Both the position numbers and the translations under genes were made by a program. 64,000 bases of DNA from Culturomica massiliensis (GTDB taxonomy: Bacteria > Bacteroidota > Bacteroidia > Bacteroidales > Marinifilaceae), in the NCBI RefSeq assembly GCF_900091655.1, contig NZ_LT594619.1:33453-97452 (forward strand), read 5' to 3'. The notes below the pieces were generated by a model. The model did not search any database. It saw only the letters and a list, made by a program, of their open reading frames with translations, and was not told where the DNA came from. Shown piece by piece: positions 44,360 to 54,700 of the stretch (position 1 is the first letter of the stretch; each line of letters begins with the position of its first letter).

Positions 44360-45790
44360 TTATCCTCCCAACGAGAGCATTAAGTTGAGAAAAAATCCCC
44401 GGTGATACATACCTCCTCCTGGAACGGATGAGATATTGTGTAAGCCTAAATTATATCCTCCTTCGATTTTCCCGGAAGAAAATCGGGCATGTAAAGCAAA
44501 ACGCAGGCCGTAATCGAATTTATCGGTTTCAAAAAATGCTTTGGGAATGGCTGTATCAGAACGTTTTAATTTATGCCCGACTCGCAAGGAGCCGTAAGGG
44601 GTTACGTCCAGGCACTGATACCAGCCGTAACCGGGATTGTGGAATATCCATCCTATTTTAACAGGTACTTCCAGGTAGTTTTGCCGTAGTGTATAATCTT
44701 TGTTTTTTCCACCTTTGGAGATAAAAGATAAACCCGGAGCTAACCGGAAATGTTGCCAGGACCGGTTGAAGGCTATTCCTGCTTCATATCCGATCCGATG
44801 GTTGAAATCCAATGCCGATAGATTACCGCTCGTTTTTAAGGTCGTGACATTTATGCCGGTAAGTAGCTCCAGTTTCCAATGACCGGTTTGTTGACTGTAG
44901 ATAAATTTATTCCACCAGGTCGGGGTGGATTGTACATATTCAACCCGAACCTCATCCTGAGGTAAAATATCTGTTCGGGACGGGAGCGAATCTGTTCGAA
45001 GGAAGGCCATGAAAGCTGTAGAATCCATATAGCCGGTGTGTTTGTTGATTATTTTCTCATCGGGTGATGCAATGACCAGATAAGGGACGATTCTATCTTT
45101 GTTGAGATAGCGGACACATAATTTTATATTTTCTTCTTTATCGAGATCGAGATAGCCGGGAACGTAATGTTCCTGAGCATAATCGACGATGAAAGGGCTG
45201 CTGAACGTCGTTTTTTTCATTAAGCGACAGGGGCCGCAATAATGAGAAGAAAAACAGAGTAACATATTTTTATTTTCCCGTTGTGCTTTTTCCAATATTT
45301 GTTGATAGCTGTCTTTATAAGCAAAAAGCTGTTGGATTGAATCAATATCGGAAGATTTTGCGATTTTGCGATGCAGGGCGTTTTTCGGTGTGATTTGTAA
45401 AAATTTTAACATCTGAGGAATAGACAAAGCTCCCCCGGATTCTTTGATTAGTGTTTCCTCCGGACTAAGAATACAAAGGTGCGGAACTACTCCTGCATAT
45501 TCCGGGTTAATCCGTTTTTGTAAGGCGGCGTTTTCCTGAATGTCTATATCCAGGTGAAGAGGGATAAAATGTGTATCGACATATTGAGCCACCTTTTCGT
45601 CCGGAAATACATATTTTTCCATCATTTTACAAGGGCCGCACCAGGAAGCGGAGAAGCAGATAAACAGGTTTTTGTTTTCAGTTTTGGCTTTTTCCAGCGC
45701 CGAAGTATAATCTCCTTCAAAAAAATGAATGGCCTGGCAATTAAACACGAAACAAAGGGAAAAGAAAAACAATAGATAAATAACTCTCAT
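44360..45790 (-). CDS. Fusion of two thioredoxin domains and an outer-membrane beta-barrel
   Basis: A 476-residue exported protein. After a signal peptide (ending C-Q-A), residues 22-135 are a thioredoxin domain with W-C-G-P-C (Cys51, Cys54) and cis-Pro103. Residues 155-270 are a second one with Y-C-G-P-C (Cys185, Cys188) and cis-Pro236. Residues about 300-476 look like a PorT-type small barrel (OMP_b-brl_2): T-G-I-N-V-T-T-L, L-A-P-G-L-S-F-I-S-K-G-G, N-Y-L-E-V-P-V-K-I-G-W, and a final strand F-F-L-N-L-M-L-S-L-G-G. Both active sites are complete, so disulfide or peroxide chemistry at the periplasmic face of the outer membrane is a reasonable guess. I know no named family with this domain order. 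Confidence 0.85.
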   Translation of the reverse strand: MRVIYLLFFFSLCFVFNCQAIHFFEGDYTSALEKAKTENKNLFICFSASWCGPCKMMEKYVFPDEKVAQYVDTHFIPLHLDIDIQENAALQKRINPEYAGVVPHLCILSPEETLIKESGGALSIPQMLKFLQITPKNALHRKIAKSSDIDSIQQLFAYKDSYQQILEKAQRENKNMLLCFSSHYCGPCRLMKKTTFSSPFIVDYAQEHYVPGYLDLDKEENIKLCVRYLNKDRIVPYLVIASPDEKIINKHTGYMDSTAFMAFLRTDSLPSRTDILPQDEVRVEYVQSTPTWWNKFIYSQQTGHWKLELLTGINVTTLKTSGNLSALDFNHRIGYEAGIAFNRSWQHFRLAPGLSFISKGGKNKDYTLRQNYLEVPVKIGWIFHNPGYGWYQCLDVTPYGSLRVGHKLKRSDTAIPKAFFETDKFDYGLRFALHARFSSGKIEGGYNLGLHNISSVPGGGMYHRGFFLNLMLSLGG

Positions 45791-45809
45791 GTCCTCATTT
45801 ATTAACGTT

Positions 45810-45817
45810 CGAAGATA
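45810..45817 (-). promoter_or_regulatory. -7 box candidate for the Trx-barrel gene
   Basis: The minus strand reads TATCTTCG, one base from TAnnTTTG, 20 bases before the start codon. Confidence 0.4.
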
Positions 45818-45903
45818 AAGAATATTTTAAGATATCGGAAGAAAAAGAGAAAGGATTAATCTCGAATTTTGCCTGAGAAAAAGACGGATGACGAGAGAAT
45901 AAT

Positions 45904-45937
45904 AAAACCGCCGCAAAAATTAATTTGCGGCGGTTTT
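45904..45937 (-). terminator. dnaK terminator
   Basis: A perfect 14-bp stem (AAAACCGCCGCAAA with its complement) around a 6-base loop, 17 bases after the dnaK stop, with T runs in the stem on both strands. Confidence 0.88.
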
Positions 45938-45954
45938 GATTTTGATTTATGTTA

Positions 45955-47871
45955 TTATTTTACTTCTTCGAAGTCAACGTCGGTTACTTCCTGGTCTTTG
46001 CCTCCGTTATTGGCTCCGGCATTCGGATTACCTTGAGGTTCCTGCTGTGCTCCGCCTTGCTGTTGTTGAGCCTGGGCGTTGTACATTTCCTGTGATGCAG
46101 CCTGGAATACGTTGTTCAATTTATCAATAGCAGTATTGATTGCATTTATATCCTGGTTCTTGTGTGCATCTTTCAGTTCCTGAAGAGCCGATTCGATCGG
46201 TGCCTTTTTGTCAGCAGGTAATTTGTCTCCAAATTCTTTCAATTGTTTTTCCGTCTGGAAAATCATTGAATCTGCTTTGTTGATGGTATCGATACGTTCT
46301 TTTTCTTGTTTGTCGGCTTCGGCATTGGCACTGGCTTCGTCTTTCATCCGTTTGATTTCAGCATCGGACAAGCCTGATGAAGCTTCGATACGGATTGACT
46401 GCTGTTTACCTGTGGCTTTGTCTTTGGCCGATACATTCAGAATACCGTTTGCGTCGATATCGAAAGTTACTTCGATTTGCGGGATGCCACGTGGGGCAGG
46501 TGGAATACTGTCCAGGTGGAAACGACCGATCGTTTTGTTATCTTTGGCCATCGGACGTTCACCTTGCAGAATATGAATTTCTACAGACGGCTGGTTGTCC
46601 GCAGCAGTAGAGAATACTTCGGATTTCTTGGTCGGAATCGTCGTATTGGATTCGATCAGTTTGGTCATAACACCGCCTAAGGTTTCAATACCTAAAGACA
46701 ATGGGGTTACGTCCAATAACAGTACGTCTTTTACTTCTCCGGTCAAAACACCGCCTTGGATGGCAGCTCCAACAGCAACAACTTCGTCCGGGTTTACACC
46801 TTTAGAAGGCGTTTTACCGAAAAATTCTTCTACTTTTTTCTGAACAGCCGGGATACGGGTAGAACCACCTACCAAAATCACTTCGTCGATTTGAGATGCC
46901 TGTAAGCCTGCATCTTTCAAGGCATTCCGACAAGGTTCTATCGTAGCTTCGACCAACTTGTAAGTCAACTGATCGAATTGAGCTCTCGTCAGGCTTCTTA
47001 CCAAGTGTTTGGGCACTCCGTCTACCGGGAAGATATACGGCAAGTTGATTTCCGTTGTCGTAGAGCTTGACAATTCTATTTTTGCTTTTTCGGCAGCTTC
47101 TTTCAAACGTTGATGAGCCATCGGGTCTTTACGGATGTCTACTCCTTGTTCTTTTTGGAACTCGTCAGCCAGCCAGTTGATGATAATATCGTCGAAGTCA
47201 TCACCACCTAAGTGAGTATCACCGTTCGTCGATTTCACTTCAAAAACGCCGTCACCCAATTCGAGGATAGAAATATCGAACGTACCTCCACCTAAGTCGA
47301 ACACAGCGATCCGCATATCTTTGTCTTTCTTATCCAAACCGTAGGCCAATGCAGCAGCAGTCGGTTCGTTGATAATACGTTTTACCGTTAAGCCTGCAAT
47401 TTCTCCTGCCTCTTTCGTTGCTTGACGCTGTGAATCGTTGAAATAAGCCGGTACGGTAATAACTGCTTCCGTTACTTCCTGGCCCAGATAATCTTCCGCC
47501 GTTTTTTTCATTTTTTGCAGGATCATGGCAGAAATTTCCTGTGGAGAATATTTACGGTCATCGATAACGACACGCGGGGTATTATTATCGCCTTTGACAA
47601 CTTCATAAGCCACTCTCTTTATCTCTTTTCCTACCTGCTCATAGGTCTCGCCCATGAACCGCTTGATAGAATAAATTGTCTTTCTCGGATTGGTAATTGC
47701 CTGACGTTTTGCCGGATCACCAACTTTTCGTTCCCCATTATCTACAAATGCCACAATAGAAGGAGTTGTCCGTCTTCCTTCACTATTCGGTATTACGACG
47801 GGCTCATTACCCTCCATAACGGCTACGCATGAGTTCGTAGTACCTAAGTCAATTCCAATTATTTTTCCCAT
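45955..47871 (-). CDS. dnaK: Chaperone Hsp70
   Basis: A 638-residue DnaK. The nucleotide-binding domain starts G-I-D-L-G-T-T-N-S-C-V-A and contains D-L-G-G-G-T-F-D and V-G-G-S-T-R-I-P. The linker D-V-L-L-L-D-V-T-P-L-S-L-G-I-E-T leads to the substrate-binding domain and a helical lid. A Q/G-rich tail ends E-V-T-D-V-D-F-E-E-V-K, where the E-E-V-K resembles the usual acidic tail. It folds proteins with DnaJ and GrpE; neither is nearby. No CIRCE inverted repeat is seen upstream. It has its own strong terminator. Confidence 0.98.
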   Translation of the reverse strand: MGKIIGIDLGTTNSCVAVMEGNEPVVIPNSEGRRTTPSIVAFVDNGERKVGDPAKRQAITNPRKTIYSIKRFMGETYEQVGKEIKRVAYEVVKGDNNTPRVVIDDRKYSPQEISAMILQKMKKTAEDYLGQEVTEAVITVPAYFNDSQRQATKEAGEIAGLTVKRIINEPTAAALAYGLDKKDKDMRIAVFDLGGGTFDISILELGDGVFEVKSTNGDTHLGGDDFDDIIINWLADEFQKEQGVDIRKDPMAHQRLKEAAEKAKIELSSSTTTEINLPYIFPVDGVPKHLVRSLTRAQFDQLTYKLVEATIEPCRNALKDAGLQASQIDEVILVGGSTRIPAVQKKVEEFFGKTPSKGVNPDEVVAVGAAIQGGVLTGEVKDVLLLDVTPLSLGIETLGGVMTKLIESNTTIPTKKSEVFSTAADNQPSVEIHILQGERPMAKDNKTIGRFHLDSIPPAPRGIPQIEVTFDIDANGILNVSAKDKATGKQQSIRIEASSGLSDAEIKRMKDEASANAEADKQEKERIDTINKADSMIFQTEKQLKEFGDKLPADKKAPIESALQELKDAHKNQDINAINTAIDKLNNVFQAASQEMYNAQAQQQQGGAQQEPQGNPNAGANNGGKDQEVTDVDFEEVK

Positions 47872-48132
47872 AATGCTTTTTATTTTATTTGTTTATATTA
47901 TTCGTTTTCTTTCTCTCTGAGGTTTAACCTAAACACAATTATTTTTATCAAATGGTGTGCCATGCGTCATTTACTTGTTTTTTTTGTAAAAATGTCGGAT
48001 TTTAAATAAAAAAGGAGAAAAATGTGACAGAAAACCTGACAGAACGTCAGTGGTTGAAGGTGAAATCGGGGACAATGATAGATTATGGCTTAAGAAATAG
48101 CTTGATTATGAATTGTATTTTATATGAATTTC
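47872..48132. other. Divergent intergenic region between dnaK and the GT-C gene
   Basis: No gene is seen. I found no exact Bacteroidetes -7 box for dnaK. The promoter candidate for the plus-strand gene begins just after this stretch. Confidence 0.45.
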
Positions 48133-48140
48133 TACCTTTG
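48112..48140 (+). promoter_or_regulatory. Promoter of the interrupted glycosyltransferase gene
   Basis: The -7 box TACCTTTG (48133-48140) matches TAnnTTTG exactly. An ATTG at 48112-48115 may act as the -33 element, though the 17-base spacer is short. The start codon is 68 bases downstream. Confidence 0.5.
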
Positions 48141-48208
48141 CAGAATAAATTGTCTCAGACGTTTTTGTTTGAATTTCGATAGAGTGTGACGAGTAATAAT
48201 TTTTTAGT

Positions 48209-48436
48209 ATGGTTTTATCCGGATTGGTCATGAAGTACATGGGGGATCCCCGCAAATTGTTTTTCATTGTTTCTGCTCTTCTTTTCGTGTGTATGATGTG
48301 GGTAGCGCCTCAAGTCGGTATTACGGGAGATGAACCGATCGACAGTGCCAATGGAAAATACAGCCTTGCTTTTTATTTGCATGGAGATACGACTTTTGTC
48401 GATTACTCCAAAGTGCCGGAAGTTAAGATTCCGCAT
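48209..48436 (+). pseudogene. GT-C membrane glycosyltransferase, 5' fragment (IS-interrupted)
   Basis: This is the first 76 codons of a gene split by the insertion element. It encodes an N-terminal transmembrane helix and G-I-T-G-D-E-P, the lumenal acidic loop that in GT-C enzymes of the PMT/ArnT type carries the catalytic aspartate. After residue 76 the frame runs into the element and stops after one more codon. Joining it to 49757-51613 restores one open frame of 694 codons. The same motif (V-T-G-D-E-F-P) occurs in the intact paralogue downstream. Confidence 0.9.
48428..48436 (+). repeat. Target-site duplication, left copy
   Basis: ATTCCGCAT directly before the element, repeated at 49748-49756. 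The base before each copy is also G, so 10 identical bases are seen, but the terminal repeats fit a 9-base duplication. Confidence 0.9.
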
Positions 48437-49747
48437 CACTAGTGGGCACTTTAAATTAAACATCGTTCTTTGAAATCTTTGATAATCGCATAGTTAAATA
48501 TCTTTTTGGAGCGTGACGATTTGAATTGAAAAGTTGTTTTAGCTTTGTCCAAAAGCTAAAAACAATGAACCAAGGCAAATATATCTTCGCTCAACTTACA
48601 GATTTTCTTCCCCGTCGTGTCTTTGACCGTTTGGTAGAGAAGTATTCCGGGAATAAGAAAATCAGAACATTCACCTGTTGGAATCAGATGCTGTGCATGA
48701 TTTTCGGACAACTGACCGCCCGAGATAGTATGCGTGAGCTTATGCTCAGCCTTGAGGCACACAAGAGCAAGTACTATCACTTGGGATTCGGTGCAACAGT
48801 TAGCCGTACCAATCTGGGGAAAGCAAACCGGAATAGAGATTATCGTATCTACGAAGAATTTGCTTATACCCTGATTGCGGAAGCCCGTAATAGCTACAAC
48901 AAAAATGACTTCGAGGTGAAAGTTGACGGTAATGTTTATGCCTTTGATTCCTCCACCATAGACCTTTGTCTGAATGTTTTTTGGTGGGCGGAATTTAGGA
49001 AACACAAAGGAGGCATCAAACTTCATACCTTGTATGATGTAAAGACTTCCATACCGACAATCGTACTGGTAACCAATGCTAAAGTACATGACGTAAACAT
49101 GCTGGATGAGTTGAGTTATGAAAAGGGAAGTTTCTATATCATGGATAAAGGATATGTTGACTTCACCCGTTTGCATAAGCTTCACACCTGTGGTGCTTAC
49201 TTCGTTACACGTGCAAAGGATAATATGAGATTCCGTAGAATGTATTCCCGTGAAGTCGATAAAACAACCGGAATAAAATGTGACCAGATTGGAATACTTG
49301 AAACGTATAAATCGCTCAAAGCATATCCGGACAAACTTCGGCGGGTTAAATACTACGATGAAGAACTGGGCAGAGAATTTGTGTTCATCACCAACAACAT
49401 GGAACTCTCAGCAGAGGAAGTAGCCTTGCTATACAAGAACCGTTGGCAGGTGGAACTATTTTTCAAATGGATAAAGCAACACCTGAAAGTAAAATCTTTT
49501 TGGGGAACCACGATGAATGCAGTCAAGACACAAGTCTACTGTGCCATCATAACATACTGTCTGGTTGCCATTGTCGCTTACAAATTGAAAGTTAACCGTC
49601 CAATCTACGAAATCCTACAAATTTTGAGTTTTTCTCTACTGGATAAAACGCCTGTAAGAGAGATACTTACCAATTGCGATTACAAAAATGTCAAAGAACT
49701 AAATTATAAACAATTGAAAATCAGCTGGGACTAAGTGCCCAGCAGTG
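48437..49747 (+). mobile_element. IS4-family insertion sequence, 1311 bp
   Basis: The ends are imperfect inverted repeats: CACTAGTGGGCACTT at the left and the complement of CACTGCTGGGCACTT at the right, 13 of 15 matching. A 9-base target duplication flanks the element, and one complete transposase gene fills it. Intact ends, duplication and reading frame indicate a recent and possibly still active insertion. Confidence 0.93.
48565..49734 (+). CDS. IS4-family DDE transposase with DUF4372-type N-terminus
   Basis: A 389-residue transposase. The N-terminus (F-A-Q-L-T-D-F-L-P-R-R-V-F) matches the DUF4372 region found on many Bacteroidetes IS4-type transposases. The DDE core has a first Asp in A-F-D-S-S-T-I, a second in I-M-D-K-G-Y-V-D, and the YREK signature Y-x2-R-x3-E-x6-K in Y-K-N-R-W-Q-V-E-L-F-F-K-W-I-K. 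I chose the ATG at 48565; a TTG upstream would add 13 residues. No frameshift or missing catalytic residue is seen, so the enzyme should be functional. Confidence 0.95.
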   Translation: MNQGKYIFAQLTDFLPRRVFDRLVEKYSGNKKIRTFTCWNQMLCMIFGQLTARDSMRELMLSLEAHKSKYYHLGFGATVSRTNLGKANRNRDYRIYEEFAYTLIAEARNSYNKNDFEVKVDGNVYAFDSSTIDLCLNVFWWAEFRKHKGGIKLHTLYDVKTSIPTIVLVTNAKVHDVNMLDELSYEKGSFYIMDKGYVDFTRLHKLHTCGAYFVTRAKDNMRFRRMYSREVDKTTGIKCDQIGILETYKSLKAYPDKLRRVKYYDEELGREFVFITNNMELSAEEVALLYKNRWQVELFFKWIKQHLKVKSFWGTTMNAVKTQVYCAIITYCLVAIVAYKLKVNRPIYEILQILSFSLLDKTPVREILTNCDYKNVKELNYKQLKISWD

Positions 49748-49756
49748 ATTCCGCAT
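49748..49756 (+). repeat. Target-site duplication, right copy
   Basis: ATTCCGCAT directly after the element, identical to 48428-48436. A GTG at 49745 formed by the junction could start translation of the 3' fragment. Confidence 0.9.
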
Positions 49757-51613
49757 ATGAAATATTATGGTGTCGGGTTTGAGATTTTGCCGGCCCTTAT
49801 CATCAAATATTTCGGAATGGAGGAACATGAATATCTGATACGGCATGTGTTGTGTGCTATTTTCGGTTTTTTATTTATGCTTTTTGCGGCTTTGACAGCC
49901 AGAGAATTAAAAGATTGGAAGTTAGCTATTGTGACTTTGCTTTTGATGGGATTGTCTCCGATTGTTTTCGGGTTGTCTTTTCTGGATAGCAAAGATGTCC
50001 CTATGGCTGCGGGCTTCGCTATGGCCGTTTATGGCTTTTTGCGGATATATAAGAAAATACCTTTGTTTAAGCTGCCGGATGTGATATTGACGATTGTCGG
50101 GATCGCTTTGGCCGTGAGCATTCGTGTCGGAGGATTGTTATTGCCTTTTTATTTTGCTGCCGGAGGTATTATGCTTTTCTTTTTCCGGAAGGATTTGAGA
50201 AAATCGCTCCTGAAAAGACCCTATAAATCTTTGGGCCGTTTTATTGGTATTGCTTTAGGGATTGTTGTTGTCGGTGTCGTATTGGGGTGTTGTGCTTACC
50301 CTAACTTTTTTTATGAAGGGCCGGTTATGCATATAAAAAATGCCTTTAAGCTGGTAAAGGAGTTCAAACAACAGATACCGATGTTGTATGAAGGAGAGAT
50401 CATAAGTTCGTTACATTTACCTGATTTCTATCTTTTAAAAAGCTATTTGACAACAATACCTCTTATTACCTGGGCGGGTATTGTATTGTTTGTTTTGCAA
50501 GCGAAAAAGGTATGGATGAATTATGACCGGATGGCTGTATTGTTTATTTTATTTACTCTTTTGTTTCCTCCTTTGTATATAACTTTGGGAGGTTCCAATA
50601 TTTACAACGGTTGGCGGCATTCTTTGTTTATCTTTTCTTCTTTTGCCGTAGTTGCAGCGATCGGTTTTTACGAAACTTATTATAGCTTGAAAAATGCCCG
50701 CCTGCGTAAAGGTTTTGTCTTGGCGGCAGTAATAGGGGCTATGCCGACGGCTTGTTGGATGGTCAATAATTCGAAATACTGCTACTCTTACTATAACGCA
50801 TTGATAGCACAACCTTATCTGAATTATGATATGGATTACTATGAGACATCCTGTCAGATTGGATACGATTGGTTGGTAAAGAATGTGATTTCTAAATCCG
50901 ATACTTTGGTGCGGGTCGGAGCGAAGAATATCACTGTGCCCAATTATCAGAAAGTCCGGAAATATAAAAACGCAGAAGTACATCTGTGTTCTTTCAGAGG
51001 GTTTGCCGAATATGATTACGATTATATCATTTTATCATTGCAATTTATTCCGGTTCAGGTATTGAAGACGTTTTTTCCTCCCCGGGGTGCGGTTCATTTG
51101 GAATATATAGAGGGACATCCGGTTTGCGCTGTTATAAAGAAAGAAAATAAATTCGATAGTGAGGGTATCCGGCAGCTTAAAATGGCTAATATTGACCGGG
51201 GAATGGAATTATTGGAAAAAGCTTATGCTTATAATCCTCAAAACTTTGGTATTTGGTTTTGGATGGGATATGGTTATTATTATCAGAAAGAATATCGGAA
51301 AGCGATAGAATTCTGGGGGAAATATCTCTCTTTCTGGCCGGGGTCGGCAGAGCAGAACGAAATAGCGCTTGTGTGTGCCGGACGGGCTTTTGTGGAACTG
51401 GGGATGTACGATCAGGCGATACAGATATTGAAACAGGCGGAAAATACGGTCCGTTCGGAAAATTACCGGAAATTCTTAATTACGAATCTGGGGATTGCCT
51501 ATGCCCGGAAGAAAGTTTACCGGCAAGCAATTCCTTATTTGGAAAAAGCTGTTCAATTTTCACCGGAATTGCAGGGGCTGTTGTCCGAATGTTATAAAAA
51601 ACTTCAGAAATAG
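49757..51613 (+). pseudogene. GT-C membrane glycosyltransferase with TPR tail, 3' fragment
   Basis: The remaining 618 codons of the interrupted gene. About ten transmembrane helices typical of GT-C enzymes include S-F-L-D-S-K-D-V-P-M-A-A-G-F-A and L-G-G-S-N-I-Y-N-G-W-R-H-S-L-F-I. A lumenal domain and a C-terminal TPR segment of about 150 residues (Y-A-Y-N-P-Q-N-F-G-I-W-F-W-M-G-Y-G-Y) follow. Translation could restart at the ATG at 49757 or the GTG at 49745. The product would lack the catalytic loop G-D-E, so it is unlikely to be active. There are no further stops or frameshifts, consistent with a recent hit. Confidence 0.9.
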
Positions 51614-51676
51614 TGACAAAATGTAGATTATCGGGAACAAAAAAGTGAATTGACCGGTAATTGAGGAAATATTTTT

Positions 51677-51684
51677 TATTTTTG
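51677..51684 (+). promoter_or_regulatory. -7 box candidate before the GT-C paralogue
   Basis: TATTTTTG matches TAnnTTTG, 55 bases before the start. A second match (TATATTTG) lies at 51693-51700. Neither has a well-placed -33 TTTG. If real, the downstream genes do not depend on the interrupted gene's promoter. Confidence 0.4.
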
Positions 51685-51739
51685 CCTGATATTATATTTG
51701 TTATCAGAATCAAAAATAGCTTAAATTTTACATAAAAGA

Positions 51740-54700
51740 ATGCAGGCGGAAAAGAAGAATCTGACGATAGTCTGTTTTGCAGGAGCAGATCGGAAGCAGG
51801 AATGGGAAACGGGTTTCCCGGGATACGAAATGGTGGTGACGGGACCGGAGCTGGGGCAAAAGGAATATTCGGATTTACTGGAGAATATATCGTCAGATTA
51901 TGTGCTTTGGGTTGACGGGCAGCGGTTGGAGATTGGGGCGGTGAAAGTTGTCGTGTCCCATGTGATGAAGCAGGAGTGGGGAAAAAGCATCGGATATATA
52001 ACAACCGATAAGCGGAAATTGTGGTTCGGTGCCATTCAGAATCTTTGGACAACCGATTCGGGTATTATTGATTCTCCTGTATTTTTCGGTGCTAAAGCGG
52101 CTTTTTTAAACGCTTACGGGGGACAGAAACTTGCTGGGAATACATTAAGGAGTATTGGTTACAGTTTGCAAAAAGTAAAACGGATAAGATTCTGTAACCT
52201 GGAGGGAATCGACTTGAAGAAAAAAAATATGCCGGAAAAGATCAATAAAGGGATACTCTGGGGTAATTATTCTTTTCGGATTCCGTTTCAATATTTGATT
52301 TCCGGTGATTTTTTCCGCTATTTTTTCCGGGCTTCGGGTAAGCCGCAGCGGGATATGGTTTACCGGATGGGAATCATCTTGTTTGCTTGCTTTACCTTTT
52401 TATATATGCCTTATATCAGTCAGGATTACGGGGTTACAGGAGATGAATTCCCGGATCATCAGCATACGGCTTATGTATTGGATTATTTTGCCAAAGGGGA
52501 TACGACTGCTTTGTTTCAGCCTAAGACTACGCTTCATTTATATGGTATTTCCATGCAGGTGGTTGCAGGCGCCATTTGTCGTTGGTTTCATATCGATAAT
52601 TATTACGAAGCCCGGCATGTGGTTTGTGCTTTAAACGGAGCATTGGGTGTGTTGTTTGTCGGGTTGGCAGGCTTGCGTTGGGGAGGAGGTTTGTGTGGGT
52701 TTTTGTCTATTTTGTTGATGTTTTTTACCCCCCGGTTCTTCGGACATAGCATGAATAATCTGAAAGATATTCCATTTGCTACGGGGTATATTATTTCTCT
52801 TTATTATACGATCCGGCTGTTTGATTTTTATCCCCGTTTCCGGATACGGGAATTACTCGGTCTGGTGCTTGGGATAGCTTTGGCTCTGGGAACCCGTTCC
52901 GGGGGATTGATTCTGTATCCGATGTTGTTTATGTATGCAGGATTTTTTTATGTCGGTCGGTACGGGATGAAAGAGTTTTATAAGTTCGGGAAATACCGTC
53001 AGGCTGTCGGGCGTATTGTTGTCGTATTGGTTGTGGTGGTTGTGTTGAGTTATATTCTAGCCATTGCTTTATGGCCTTTTGCTTTGCAGAAGCCGCTTTC
53101 AAATGTGTTGTTATCGTTGAAGCAATTTACGAATTATAGTATAGGGCTCAAAACCATATTCGACGGAGAACAGATGATGTCGAATATGTTGCCTTGGAAA
53201 TATGCTCCGAAATATCTGATGATAGCGATGCCGCTTGTCTCTTTACTCGGTTTTTTCGGTTATTGGATATATCTGATTGTAAAACGTAAGGAATTTACAC
53301 TGATATCCTATTTCTTTTTATTTGCGACGATATTCCCTGTATTCTGGGTAATTTATAAGAATTCAAACCTGTATGGCGGTATCCGGCATTTGTTGTTTGT
53401 AATGCCTCCATTGGTTGTGATTGCCGGACGTTTCTGGCAGTTGTTGCTGGAAGGTATAAGAAATAAATGGGGTAAGATCGGTGTCGGAGCTGTTTTTATT
53501 GCAGGATTATCGTTGCCCGCCATACATATGGCGAAAAACCATCCCAATGATTATGTTTATTTTAATGAGGTTGTCGGAGGTCTGAAAGGGGCATACGGAG
53601 ATTACGAGACGGATTATTATTACAATTCCCTGAAAGATGCCTACAATTGGTTTCACAAAAATGTGGATCTGCCTAAAGACCGGAAAACAACGATCGTTAC
53701 AAACCATATCAATATTCTGAAATATTATTTCAGGGCAGATACGAATGTGAATGTTATCTATAGCCGGTATTATGAGAAATATGCCAAGGATTGGGATTAC
53801 GCTATGTTTGCCAATGTGTATATTAACCGGTATCAGTTGAAAAACGGACTTTTCCCGCCGCAGGGAACAATTTATACGCCGGAGGTCGATGGTTTCCCGA
53901 TGACAGCCGTTATAAAGCGGCAAGGGAAGGAAGAACTTGCCGGATTTAAGCTGGAAGCTGAAAGAAAGTATGATCAGGCGTTGGAGGTATTTAAAGCGTA
54001 TGTGGAAAAATATCCCCAAAATGAAGAAGTGTTGTCCCGGATAGCAAAACTTTCGTTTTTGACCAATAACCTGGAACAGGCAGAGGCCTATGCTAAAAAG
54101 GCTTTGGCTTTACACCCGTCATTGAATGAAGCGTTGTATATGCTGGCGTTGACCTATATTCAGGAGAACCGGTTGCAGGAAGCGATGGGCGCTGCACAAG
54201 CGATTGTAAATGAGAACGCTTTCTCTGTGGATGGGCTTTATTTGAAAGCTTTGATTTCAAGTAAAATGGGGAATCAGCAGGAGGCGATAAATCAGATCAA
54301 CAGGGCTTTGTCGATACGTCCGAATCATGTTAACTCTCTGGCATTAGGTGGGGATATTCTGTTCCGCTACGGAAATTATCAGAGTGCGGTGAATATTTAT
54401 AACCGTTTGTTGCAGGCCAGAGGGGATGTGAATGATTTGGTGAGGCTGGCAGATTGTTATTGCCGCATGAAGGCATACGGGAAGGCCGAGCAATTGCTGA
54501 AGAAAGTAGAGGAAGTGCAGCCTGGATTCCTGCCGGCCGCCAAAGTGTGGTTGCGGATAATGATACAACAGGAAAATTGGAACGGTGCAGCGGCATTGTT
54601 GAAACAATTGGAGCCGATAAATAATGATCCCGAAATTTTTGTTTTACGTGGTCTGTATCTGTATGGAACCGGGAAGCAGGGGGAAGCCATTCAGTCGGTC

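Noticed and set aside
45955..47871. Long plus-strand frames opposite dnaK
   Set aside because: All are shadows of the highly codon-biased dnaK gene.
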